DNA of 64,000 nt from Saururus chinensis. Lineage: Eukaryota; Streptophyta; Magnoliopsida; Piperales; Saururaceae. Every line of letters starts with the position of its first letter. Positions within the stretch are counted from its first letter, which is position 1. Positions 37,070 through 47,940 of the stretch are shown here, piece by piece. A program made the position numbers and the translations under genes. The stretch is from contig CP141145.1 in assembly GCA_035235625.1 (NCBI GenBank), positions 44,806,668 to 44,870,667 on the forward strand, in the 5' to 3' direction. The notes beneath the pieces were generated by a model. That model saw only the letters and a program-made list of their open reading frames with translations. It was not told the DNA's origin and searched no databases.

Positions 37070-37077
37070 GCGGGAAA
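37070..37077 (+). promoter_or_regulatory. E2F/DP-type site 2, TONSOKU promoter
   Basis: GCGGGAAA on the plus strand (TTTCCCGC on the minus) is a second E2F consensus, 35 bp from the first and about 190 bp upstream of the ATG. Paired E2F sites fit the reported G1/S-phase expression of TONSOKU in plants. Confidence 0.6.
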
Positions 37078-37119
37078 GTTATAAGGTCCGTCCATCTCCG
37101 CGACAGGACTTTCATCTCG

Positions 37120-37194
37120 ATGTCCATGGCAACTCTACTTGCATTCGGGCATTCTCAGGCCTCTGCAAAATTGGAAACCGAAGGAAATCAATAG
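37120..37194 (+). CDS. upstream ORF in the TONSOKU leader (24 codons)
   Basis: An out-of-frame ATG at 37120, followed by an in-frame second ATG at 37126 in a CCATGG context, opens a 24-residue frame. It ends with TAG at 37192-37194, 71 bases before the TONSOKU ATG. If transcription starts upstream of 37120 it would be read first and could lower translation. Whether the transcript includes it is not visible from the DNA. Confidence 0.35.
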   Translation: MSMATLLAFGHSQASAKLETEGNQ

Positions 37195-37265
37195 GACAAA
37201 GCGCATCCAATACCGCGAGTAAGAGAAGCTGCGCGGGGCAGCAGGCGATCGTGAAAGAGAAAGGG

Positions 37266-40200
37266 ATGGCGAGGGACGACATGAAGTTCAGATCTGCAAA
37301 AGCAGCGTACAAGCAGGCGTCTGTGAATGGAAATCGGCAAGAAGAAGCCCGGTGGGCAAACGTCATCGCCGATATTTTGAAGTGCCGCGGGGAGTATGTC
37401 GAGGCCCTCCGCTGGCTCCGCGTCGATTATGAGATCTCCACCAAGTACTTGCCCGAAAAACACCTTCTCCCCACCTGCCAATCTATGGGTGAACTCTACC
37501 TTCGCCTTCATCAGTACAAGGAAGCTCTCTATTACCAGGTCGTTTAATCCCATCTCTCCACTTTCCTTCCGTGCTCAGTCTCTCTTGTAGTTCAATTGAT
37601 GGCGCAATGTGGTTTTATGTTTATTGGCTTTTATTTAATTGATTGAGTTGATGAATATGTTGGGTTTCCCGTTAAACCTTATTTTTTGTTGTTGAGAGGA
37701 GTATTTTTTTTTCTCCCGTTGAGTTTTATCCTGTTTTCGAGTTAGAATTTCAATTTTCTTTGAGATGTTCTATTGCCCTAATACGAGAACTTTATCCTTC
37801 TTTTTATCACTTTGAGTCAACTAATATAAAGCGGTGTTCCTTCTTGCCCTTCAAACTGACGTGGTCGTTCTACACCTGTTAAAATTATTGAGCTGATATG
37901 GGTCACTAGCTACTTGTAAAATTTGAAAATGAACTACCTCATGGACGACTACAGAAAAATGGCCAACCAACTTTTTGAGTGTGCTTAGAATTTCTTGGCA
38001 CATTTCACCACATTATATTCCACGGATAATACAATAACGACATAACAAATGTGAATAATATAAAATTTGACTGTGTCTATGAAGGTACAAAATTAGATTT
38101 AGTGTAGTCTTTGATACAATTTTGCGTTGAGTTACATCTGACGGGAATGTTGTTATGGTCTAGGAATGTATGTACTCCATTTTCCATTATGCTTTCCATA
38201 ATCAATTTGTTGTACCTGGTGATCTGTGCGACTTAGAATTTCTTTCAAATTCCTTTTTTTTGAAAGTCTTGTGCATGGATATTGACCTTATATAAAATTC
38301 CAATTTAAACTAATTCATTTTGAAAAAGCAAATGGAACACTTAATATGGGATGGAGGGAGTATAATATTTACTATATCAGCTACTGCAAAGTTCTTCTTT
38401 TTTTCCTATTGCGAGGGAATTACCTCTTATCCTTTTATGTTTGGTTTATAGAAGAAGCATTTGGAACTTGCAAAGGATAATGATGACCTCATTGAACAGC
38501 AAAGGGCTTGTACACAACTTGGACGTACATACTATGAAATGTTCTCCCAATCTGAAGATGGTCACTATTCGCAACGAAGTTCAAAAAAGTATTTCAAGTT
38601 GGCCCTGGAACTTGCTCATACTCTCAAGAATAACCCTCCTCCGCAAAAATCTTACTTTTTCCTTAAAGAATTCATTGATGCACAAAATAATTTGGGAATG
38701 CTTGAAATGGATCTAGATAACTTTGATGAAGCTGAAAAGTTACTTTTGGAAGGCCTACAGACTTGTGATGAGGAAGAAGTGAATGAAGATGATGATGCCC
38801 GAAGCAGGCTGCATAACAACCTTGGAAGTCTTTATATAGAGTTAAGGGATTGGGAAAAAGCCAAAGAGCACATTGAGAGGGATATCATCATCTGTAAGAA
38901 AATCAGCCATCCACAGGGAGAGGCAAAGGGGTATATCAACCTTGGAGAATTGCATTATAGGGTTCAAAAATATGATGATGCAAAACTTTGCTATAAAAAG
39001 GCACTTGAAATTGCAAGCGTCTTGGAAGATGAGGATGCTTTAGTTGATCAGATCAATCAGAATATCAAGACTGTAAAAGAAGCATCCAAGGTATTGAAAG
39101 ATGTAAAGTTAGAAGAGCAGCGACTCAAAAAGCTAGTAAGAAGTACAGTCATGGCTAAAGGGAAGCCCAATGAGAGAAGGTGTCTGCTGGATCAGTGTGC
39201 ATCACTTGATCTTCTTATTGAAAAATCTAGCATGATAAATATGTGGCCAAAAGTAAGTTATATATATTCTTTTTGATGTGAAGTAAGTTTTATTTTTGGT
39301 AATGAATCTTTAAATAATTACTGGCTAGTGCAATATCACTAGTCTTCTATGTATTACCTTTATAGAATAAAAATATCATGATGGTTATGGTATTTTTTAG
39401 CATCTAGAATTCGCAAAAAGGAAAAAAAAGGTGGCAACTGAACTTTGCGACAAGGAGAAGCTGAGTGATTCGTTTCTTGCTATTGGTGAGTCATATCAAA
39501 AGCTGAGGAACTTCAGCAAAGCTCGTAAGTGGTACATGAAAAGTTGGAACATGTTCAAGTCAATTGGGAATTTGGAGGTAAGGATGTTAATTCCTGAAGA
39601 TAGTCATGGTTTTTATTGCTCAAGTGATGATAAAGTGCCGAGTATATTCTGGTTCAAGGGTTAGTACATTCAGTAGATATCTAATATCATAGTTCTCTAG
39701 CTGGACCTTCAAATAGTAAGTCAGTGCTTGTATATGCTGTCCAAGTTCATACTGCATAACGAGCAAATCCTCATGAAACAATCATCATACTTCTGTATGT
39801 GTTGGTAGAGGCTCTTTTATAAGAAGGATTGAAAGATCTGTAGAATATTTGTTAATATATGGTTCATATTGCCATGTAAGGATCCACAGTCTGATACTTC
39901 TCATAGAAACCTGAGAATACATGATAGTACAGCTGAAGGATATTGTGTCCCTTTTTTTTTATTATACTCTATCTCAGGATAATAGTTAACATAGGATTCC
40001 ATATTAAAATTTTTGTGATACACAGTGTGATACTGCCAAAAAAATGTAAGAGAATTTGCAGAAGTGAAAAAATTGAAAGACTTTCTTGTCCTACTTTTGG
40101 TACTATATTGAAAAATGTTACTTCAGCAATGAAGAAAAGGATAGAAGTTTGTAGAATTTCTACCAATGAGTCTCTTTATCATAAACTTTATAAGATGAAT

Positions 40201-43200
40201 GAAATTATTCTCTTTAGTTTGTAAATTGGAAATTGAATGACAGGGGCAAGCATTAGCCAAGATAAATATTGGGGCAGTCTTGGATTCAGCTGGTGATTGG
40301 GCTGGTGCACTGCAGGCTTTTAAAGAGGGATACAGGTTTCCTAAATTTGAACTATTGCATTCTTTGTGTAATTGCAGGTGTGATTGGACTAATTGTAGAA
40401 TAGTTGATCATCTCCCCCGGATATTGTTGTTGAAGCTTCTGTTTTTATTCTTTGTTACGTTCCCATTTGTGTTGTTTTTGAAGGTTGGCAGTTGAAGGCA
40501 AACTACCCTCTGTGCAAATCTTAGCTTTAGACAATATGCACTATAGCCACATGATAAGATTTGACAACCTTGAAGAGGCCAGGTAATATTATTTTCTATA
40601 CATTTGTGTGCCTAACTCATATGAAAAATTTTTGAGCCATCATAAAGTCTGATGCCCTGCTGTTTCCCAAAATATGCTCTCTTACAGAGTCAAGATATTG
40701 TCTTCAAGCTAAGTATAATAGCTTGACTTGGTAATTTTCTCATGTTAATTCACATGTACTGTAGGAAATTGCAGCAGGAAATTAACAAGTTGAAAAATTC
40801 TGTAATTGAAGAAGGTGAAGCAGGGAATGAAGCAACTGAATGCTGCTCTGAAACTGAGTCCGAAGGTGGTCATTTATCTGATGTTGCTTCCGAATCATGC
40901 AATTCGCCTTCAACAAGGTTGAATTCAGACACATGTTTTGATGATTCTGAAGACAATGTTCCTTTGTGCTCTCTTATTTGCACGGGCAAAAATCTTTCTA
41001 AGAAGAAACTGATACAACATGATTCCCATGGAAAGAATATCCATGAATCTTGTCATATAAACAAAGCTTCATATGGAGATAATGATAATCCACAGCTCAT
41101 GGGTCGTAAACGTGTACGGGTGGTCCTCTCAGATGATGAATTTGATCGTGGAGATGAGACTGGTCTTTTGTTGGAAAAGCTTGTTGATGACATGGCTACT
41201 TCTGACAAAGGTGTGCATAAATCAACTAATTGTTGGAAATTCTCTCTAATCATGATAATTTAGGAATCCAGAATAATGGATTGTAAGGGAAACAAACTAT
41301 TTGTCTTTCCATATTGGATTTTTAACAGTAGCTAATTTTCTTAATTTTTTCTTTAAGGTTGCCTTTACAAATTGCAATATCTTTTGTGTAGGCACAAAAA
41401 GGAGGAAGTGCAGCGAAAGAAAAAGTCATGCAACCACAGTTCAGGAAAGTATTTTTTTTTTCAAACTGAAAGAGCAGTTGTTCTTGTCATGGTTTCAACA
41501 TTTCTTGAGTAAATAATACATGTGCTATGTAGGTGGTGATATGTGATATAATGCAGCTTCAATAATAACTTTATCTTGGTCAGATGAGCATTTGAATGAG
41601 CTTCCTTAATATTCATTTTGACTTATGATATTGGCTTTACATAATCCAGCATCAAAATGCTTGCTGTATGATTTTGAAACTTCTGTTTTGGCTCTTTAAA
41701 GTTGTCATTTTAGTTCTTTTGATATGTCAGATACTAGGTTTCAATCCACTACTTGTGATTGAGCTTGGGCTTAAATTAAATAATTGTTATGCTCTGATCG
41801 GTCGTATTTCCTTTTGCACGATGCTAGCTATTACATGTCTCCAATATAGTTGTCATCAATCATATCATCATGATCTATGCCTTCTCATATTGTGAGCTAT
41901 GACAAGGATCCTACATCACCATTTGACTCTTGCTATTATTAAATTAATGATACAAACTCCATTTGAGAACATAATAGCAAGATTTCATGCAGGATGCCCT
42001 TCAGAGGCAACCCACTGAGGAGAAAATCAGGAGTGCAGACTCACCATCATGGTCATACCGTTATATGCCTTTTAAAGTAGTTTGGTACTGGCCATTGGGT
42101 TCACAAGATGATGGTTGTAGGAGAAATATTGCTATGGTCATCTTTTAACACAAAGCTGGCAAATACTTAACAACTATGTAAAATGATAGAAAAATACATG
42201 AGTTAACATACATGTAACTTAAAGAAACAACTATGTAAAATTATGTCCATAAGTTTTTGTTAGAAATTAGTATGCAATAGTTGATTTTAGTTTCATGCAT
42301 TCTGAATTTAGTACCCAGAGGCATTTCAAGATTAGAATCATGCGTTCACAGTTGCAGTTAAACAGTTCTCTGACACTGTCCTCTTAGTAGGATTTGCAGA
42401 TGTACACTCTGCATTTATTTGTTAGATACTTATATGAAGCAGCTAGTTTAGAAATTGTGTGGAATTTTGATCAGGATGCAGAAAACAGAGACTTAAGCAG
42501 TGCTTGTGCTCCAATAAATCTTGATGAAAGCACTTGTTCTTACATAACTGAAAGCGCCAAGTCTATGGCTGTAAATAACAAGGTCTTCATGTCAGTTTCA
42601 ATGCAAGAACTACCAGCTTCTTCACACTCGGGGGCAAGAGAGTCCAAAACTGATGGTCTTCATGCTGATGGTATCTTAAGCCAAAAGGTCACATTTTGCC
42701 CTCTAAGTACTCACAGAGACAGGGAAGGAGTAAGTAATTACATTTTTAATCTTATTTTGTAATCTCCTAGCTCACATATCTGTTCAGACCATGAGAGATA
42801 TCTATGCTTCCACTTATGCTTTTTTATTTGATGATGCATTACTTAACAGAAAATTCTAAAGAAAAACGTCATGCAAAGAATGGATTACATTTATAATTGC
42901 AGCTTCTCCTTCATTATGCCATAACCTTATTTCTCTTGATGCATGTACAGCATCTGGTTCGATGCAAAATTGGTGATGAAATAATATCCGCAGACATTTG
43001 TTCTTGCCTGATTGATGATATGTTGAACATTGAGGCCTTGAAAATAGAATTGGCATGCTTGTACTATCTGCAGCTGCATGATGAGAAAAAGTCAAAGGGT
43101 AGGTACCTGCACCATGTTTCTGTTTGCTTGCAGCTGAATGCTGATATGTAAAAGAATATTTGGATTAATTAACTAGTATTGAAAGGACGAGGAATAGGCT

Positions 43201-46200
43201 AAAAGGATTTAATTAAGTAGTCTCTCTGTATGTGCCCAAACGGTTCTGAACAAGTTCATAACACATTCTGACCTAAGTGTCTACTGATCCTTCTGAGATA
43301 TAAAAGATATGGATATCTGACAGATTGTTGCTGTATATATGAACTAATTGGTTTAATGTTTGAAAATGATCTTGTTAAATTTAGAGATGGATTATTATTT
43401 TCTGAAAAGAAGGATATGCTACTATGTGTAGCTGTTTGTTGTCTCTTCTGTTTGCTTATATTTTATGCTAATGCTCTTCTTGCTCTTGTTAGGTCTACTA
43501 CCCATCATTCAACAGTTGAAGTTTGGTGAAAAAATTCTAGGAACTTTTGAGCCTCTCATTGAATTTAAGGAGTATATTTACAGAAAAGTGTTTGTTGAAG
43601 TTGTTCTTGAAGGTGAAAGTTGATTATTACATATTACCTATAGTGCATGAGTACCAGGATACAATACTTTTTTTCTGAAATTCTGTGGATACAAATCCCT
43701 TGCAAGTCTTGCCATTGACTGGCACATGTTAGAAGTTTTCCTTGATGTAGTTATAGAAGCACTGTTATATGATGTTTTTCTCCGTGACATGCATCAACAT
43801 GGCATTGTATCTTTGTGATCACGAATACATGTGCATCTTGGTTGTTTTTGTAGGATGGGTTCACATTCCTTTGATGAAACTCTACATTGACTATTGTACG
43901 AAGTTGTCAGAGCCGCCCAATATTATGCTAGCAAAGAAACTTTATAACTTGGAGGTAATTTAAGAGAGTAAACTTAATCCAAATTTCTAATCTTTTCTGG
44001 AAAGCTAAACCTAGCAACTGACTAGGTTTTATTATACTTGTTTGATCTAAGTTCTTATGCAGATCCTGTTTTTTTCTTTACTAGGTTTCAGAGGATGAAG
44101 TTGTCTTATCTGACTGCGAGCTGCAAGATATGTCAATATCACCATTCTTAGATGCTCTACATGAACATAAAACAATCTCCATATTAGACATTTCACACAA
44201 TTTGCTTGGTATTGTTCCTTTCTGCACATTTTTTTTATGAATATTTAAATTGTAAGTGGATCAATGTAGAAGGGATTTCAACTCAACTGAAGCATTCTAG
44301 GTCAAAGGTGTAACTGATGTTATTTGATGAAATAATATCAGCCAATTGTTTAACTTTATTAGTACATAAACTTGTCAGCCCTCCTATGGAATAATGCTAG
44401 CATTATTCTCACATAAAGATTTGCAGGATTACTTCGCTTGTCAAAACAAACATTTTCTTCAAAAAAAAATTTGATCTCCTTTGTAGAGGCTCGTACATTA
44501 TTTGGATAAAGTTGTCATATCTGACTGCGAGCTGCTAGTTATGTCAATATCACCATTCTTAGATGCTCTATGACATAAAACAATCTCCATATCAGACATT
44601 TCACACGATTTGCTGGTATTGCTCCTTTCAGCATATTGTATTTTTTATAATATTTTTTAAATTGTAAGTGGATCAATGTAGAAGGGATTTCAACTCAACT
44701 GAAGCATTCTAACACAGAGGTGTTATTGATGTAATTGGATGAAATAATATCAGCCAATTGTTTAACTTTCTTAGTACATAAACTTGTCATCTCTCCAACG
44801 GAATGATGCTAGCATGATTCTTAAAGTTTTGGAGGGTTGCTTCATCTTGTTAAAGCAAACATATTTCTTTTATTAAAAAATTGGTCTCCCTCGTTGAGGC
44901 TCATACATTATTTATCTTCTTTTTCCCACCAGGAAATGGTACAATGGAGAAACTTCAGCATATATTTGCATCATCAAGCCAGAAGTACGGTGGCTTGACA
45001 TTAGATTTGCATAGTAATCGATTTGGGCCGGCTGCCTTGTTTCAGGTTCTTTAATACCATCTAAAATCTCTTTAATTACCTAAATATGTCAATTGAATGC
45101 AGTCTTATTTTCAGTCTGTCAAACAAAATTCCTTTTTCAGAATCTCTAAATTTCATTAAAGTAGCTTCAAATATTTTTTTCTATAGCCGAGTTAGGTAAT
45201 GCAATAAGATGTTGTGATTGCTATAAACAGATGTGTGAATGCAATGTAGTATTTACTCGACTAGAAGTGCTTGATTTATCAGAAAATAGGCTCACAGATG
45301 CGTGTGGTTTATACCTTTCAACCATCCTGCAGAAGTGCAGAGGTAAAGTTATTAAGTCTGCAATGTTTAAAGCACTTCTTTCACTTATTCTGTTATGTGT
45401 TTTTTGGTGGCCTAAACGATAATTGTTAAATTTATAGCACTTCATAGCTTGAGGCTCGAAAACTGTTCTATCACATCTAGGACAATCCAGAAGGTGGCTG
45501 ATTCGTTAGATCCTGGTTCTGTACTTTCAGAACTTTGTCTAGGTATGTTTCCTTAAATCGATGACTAATGACTTGTCTATGCTGGAGTGCTTATTTCTCC
45601 GTCTAAGAGCTGAAAGTTTTCTGCTTTATCCCTCAACAGGAAGAAACAATCCTATTTCTGGAACAGCTATGGTAAACCTATTGACCAAGCTTGGTACCTT
45701 GAAGAGGTAAGCTGCTAGTGTTTTAGCGACTGAAGTTGTGCCCCAAATTCACTTATTTGGATGTTAAGTACTTTTCAGATTTTCAGAATTAAGTCTGGAT
45801 GCCGTGAAACTGAGTAAGCCTGTAGTTGATACTCTATGCCTACTTGCCAAGGCCTCAGACTTATCAGGCTTGATGCTTGGGCGTACAAACATTGGACCTG
45901 TAAGTTTTTTATAGCCTCGTAGATCACTTCTTTGAGGTGAAATCCGCTACACATTTTTGTTTGAAATGCAACATACTTCAATACATTTTACAGGAAGGGT
46001 TAGCGCATTTGGTAGAAGCATTATCCGATGGGTCTCAAGAGTTAGTGAAGCTTGACCTATCGTGCTGTGGGCTGAGTTTTAATAGTCTTCCAAAAATTTG
46101 TGATAGTGATGCCTTGGTAGCCAATCTTCTTTATCTGAACCTTGGTGGAAATTTATTCGGCGAAGAGGTTAGAAGCTTTTGTAGTTATAGACAAGACTCA

Positions 46201-47005
46201 GCACTAAGTAAATTAGACAAAAGTTTTTCCAGTTTATAATTTATAAATGGCACTTTTCCTTATAAAAAGAAGATTATGACTATGAATACAGGGGCATGAG
46301 AAATTGACATCGCTTTTAAGGAAGCCTCAATCTTGTCTCAAAGTTCTGGTCCTAGATAGATGTTCTATTGGGCCCAATGGAATTCTCCAAATAATTCAAG
46401 CGCTTGCTGGTAGTTTTTGAATCCTATATTTCCATCATGAATACATGCATATGCTACCTGTTGACTTATTACCCTCTCCCTCTCCGCCCCGTGCAGACAA
46501 CAATGTATTGGAGGAGCTCAATCTTGCTGAAAATATCATTGTGAGCCAGGGAGGCAATTTGCAATATCAATTGAAGCCACTGCAAGAGCAAAAAGTTTGT
46601 CATGCTCATTCATCAAGGAAAGCTCAAACCGGCCAGGAGTCTTTATGTACATTAGATTCAGAGTGTGAGAGCCAAGAAGTTCCTGATAGTGAAGATGATC
46701 TAAGCAGGCGTAGACCCAACGCATCAGATCTTGATGACTCTGCAAGCTCAGGTCAAAGAAGAGCTCTTGAGAGGTGTCAGTTCTTTGAAGAGTTATCAAC
46801 AGCCATCGGGAAAGCAACACATCTGCAACTTCTTGATCTTAGTAAAAATGGGTTCTCAGAAAAAGTTGCAGAAACTTTTTATTCCGCATGGTTTACATCA
46901 AAAGGTGGGGGTTCGGTGGGAAAACACATTAAAGAGAATATTATACACTTATCAGTTGGGAGGAAGAAATGTTGTGGGGTTAGGTCGTGCTGCCGAAGAA
47001 GCTGA
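37266..47005 (+). CDS. TSK: TONSOKU/BRUSHY1/MGOUN3 homologue (20 exons)
   Basis: Exons: 37266-37538, 38452-39252, 39401-39577, 40244-40335, 40484-40582, 40765-41210, 41392-41448, 42482-42729, 42951-43098, 43493-43612, 43854-43954, 44085-44208, 44933-45045, 45231-45342, 45438-45542, 45640-45706, 45779-45899, 45994-46167, 46292-46409, 46497-47005. All are GT-AG, one frame, 1334 residues; the Arabidopsis protein is about 1311. The start is the first in-frame ATG ([12 protein letters not shown]). Residues 1-480 are TPRs ([49 protein letters not shown]). An acidic, Ser-rich linker follows ([13 protein letters not shown] about 600). About 12 LRRs span 880-1230 ([39 protein letters not shown]), ending in a Cys-rich tail. 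Plant TONSOKU reads histone H3.1 on new chromatin and aids replication-fork repair and meristem organisation. It looks intact. The exon 7/8 junction is the least certain: 41438 to 42475 is an in-frame alternative. Confidence 0.95.
38171..38361. mobile_element. MITE in TONSOKU intron 1
   Basis: The right end reads TTAATATGGGATGGAGGGAGTA, the inverted terminal word of the local Stowaway-like family; the left end TACTCCATTTTCCATTA is a decayed counterpart. The interior is not closely related to the other copies. It lies within the 0.9-kb first intron, 90 bp before exon 2. Confidence 0.45.
44094..44904 (+). repeat. tandem duplication of TONSOKU exon 12 plus intron
   Basis: About 405 bp (44094-44503) holding nearly all of exon 12 and the following intron is repeated directly at 44504-44904. 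Shared landmarks in the same order are TATCTGACTGCGAGCTGC, GTCAATATCACCATTCTTAG, GTGGATCAATGTAGAAGGG, ATATCAGCCAATTGTTTAAC and ACATTATTT. The first copy is the functional exon. The second copy of the exon has lost its splice acceptor, has a small deletion producing a TGA after LDAL, and one base lost before the donor, so it is a pseudo-exon spliced out within the intron. The two intron parts remain well alignable, so the event is moderately old. Confidence 0.9.
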
Positions 47006-47514
47006 CATTTTTTGGTAGGTGATGATGCTATAACAATTATAAAGTATGAGGAAAATACGTCCAGCTTGAATTCTCCACTTTCAGCAGGGGTGTAGCCAGC
47101 TACTTCTTGGCCTTGAGAACTTCAATGAGGTAGTTCGTATTTGGTGGACTTACTCTGATAGCAGTGTTGACCGTTTCAATTGATCATTGAAACTTGAAGA
47201 AAATCTAAGGAAACTGCCTATATTTCGATCGGATAAAATACATTGAAGTTGCTCTTGCAAATGATAATATTATTTGGGTTTATATCATTTAACGGCATAA
47301 TTACATATAAAAATATAATTTGGTCCAACAGTTTTATTAATTATTAATTAAGGACAATGCCTTTGAATAGCAAGTGTAAATACAATTTTGCCCACTGTCT
47401 TAATTCCAAAAACGGCCGTGGCCACGGCCGCATTGGAATTTTGTAGATGCGTGGCTACAAAATTTGGAGGAGAAAGCCCCACTATCAGCCCTACTAGCCG
47501 GTGCCACCCTCACG
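47006..47514. other. TONSOKU 3' flank
   Basis: Probable 3' UTR and downstream DNA, AT-rich, with no recognisable gene. A CGGCCGTGGCCACGGCCG perfect palindrome lies at about 47413-47430. Confidence 0.5.
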
Positions 47515-47919
47515 TTACGTACCTAGAGGCACCATGGAAATGAAGCCCATCACCTTGTCATACTCGTCCATTGGTGCCGGCAAGTCGGGGATCCACCTCC
47601 ACCTGCACATCGCCTTCGCTTGGCCGGTTCTGCCGCCACTCATGATCTTGTGGACAGTCTCGGTAGGCCTGCCTTGGTGCTTCATTGAACACATAAATGA
47701 GGTTTGCCATGCGGACGCTCCTAAGGTTGGCATACATCTCAGTGAACATCTTGTCGTCGACTTTGCTGCCGTTGAAAAGGGTGTGGACATTATAGCTATC
47801 TCGGCGAATTTCATGCTCGCCCTCTCTACCCTCAGATTGAAGGAAGGTACACGTGCTGGTCGTAGTGCATCTGAGCTAGCATGAGGCGGTCGATGCACGT
47901 GAGCACGAAGGATAAGCAC
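47515..47919 (-). pseudogene. unidentified GC-richer gene fragment
   Basis: A 400-bp island of about 55% GC in AT-rich DNA is open on both strands: 127 codons plus, 134 and 63 codons minus. The minus strand looks more protein-like, with fragments such as DDKMFTEMYANLRSVRMAN and PAPMDEYDKVMGFISMVPLG, but they lie in different frames, as in a broken gene. I cannot name the family. It lies between the TONSOKU 3' end and a belt of LTR remains, so it may be a captured host gene fragment or part of an element. Confidence 0.35.
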
Positions 47920-47940
47920 ACCCGTGGGGGCCGAAAGGTG

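Noticed and set aside
38441-38716. 91-codon frame overlapping TONSOKU exon 2
   Set aside because: It is a shifted frame of the exon; the TPR-coding frame is unambiguous.
41990-42060. Possible extra TONSOKU exon after the ATGCAG acceptor at about 41992
   Set aside because: In the phase required by exon 7 it meets a stop after eight codons, and no usable donor precedes it.
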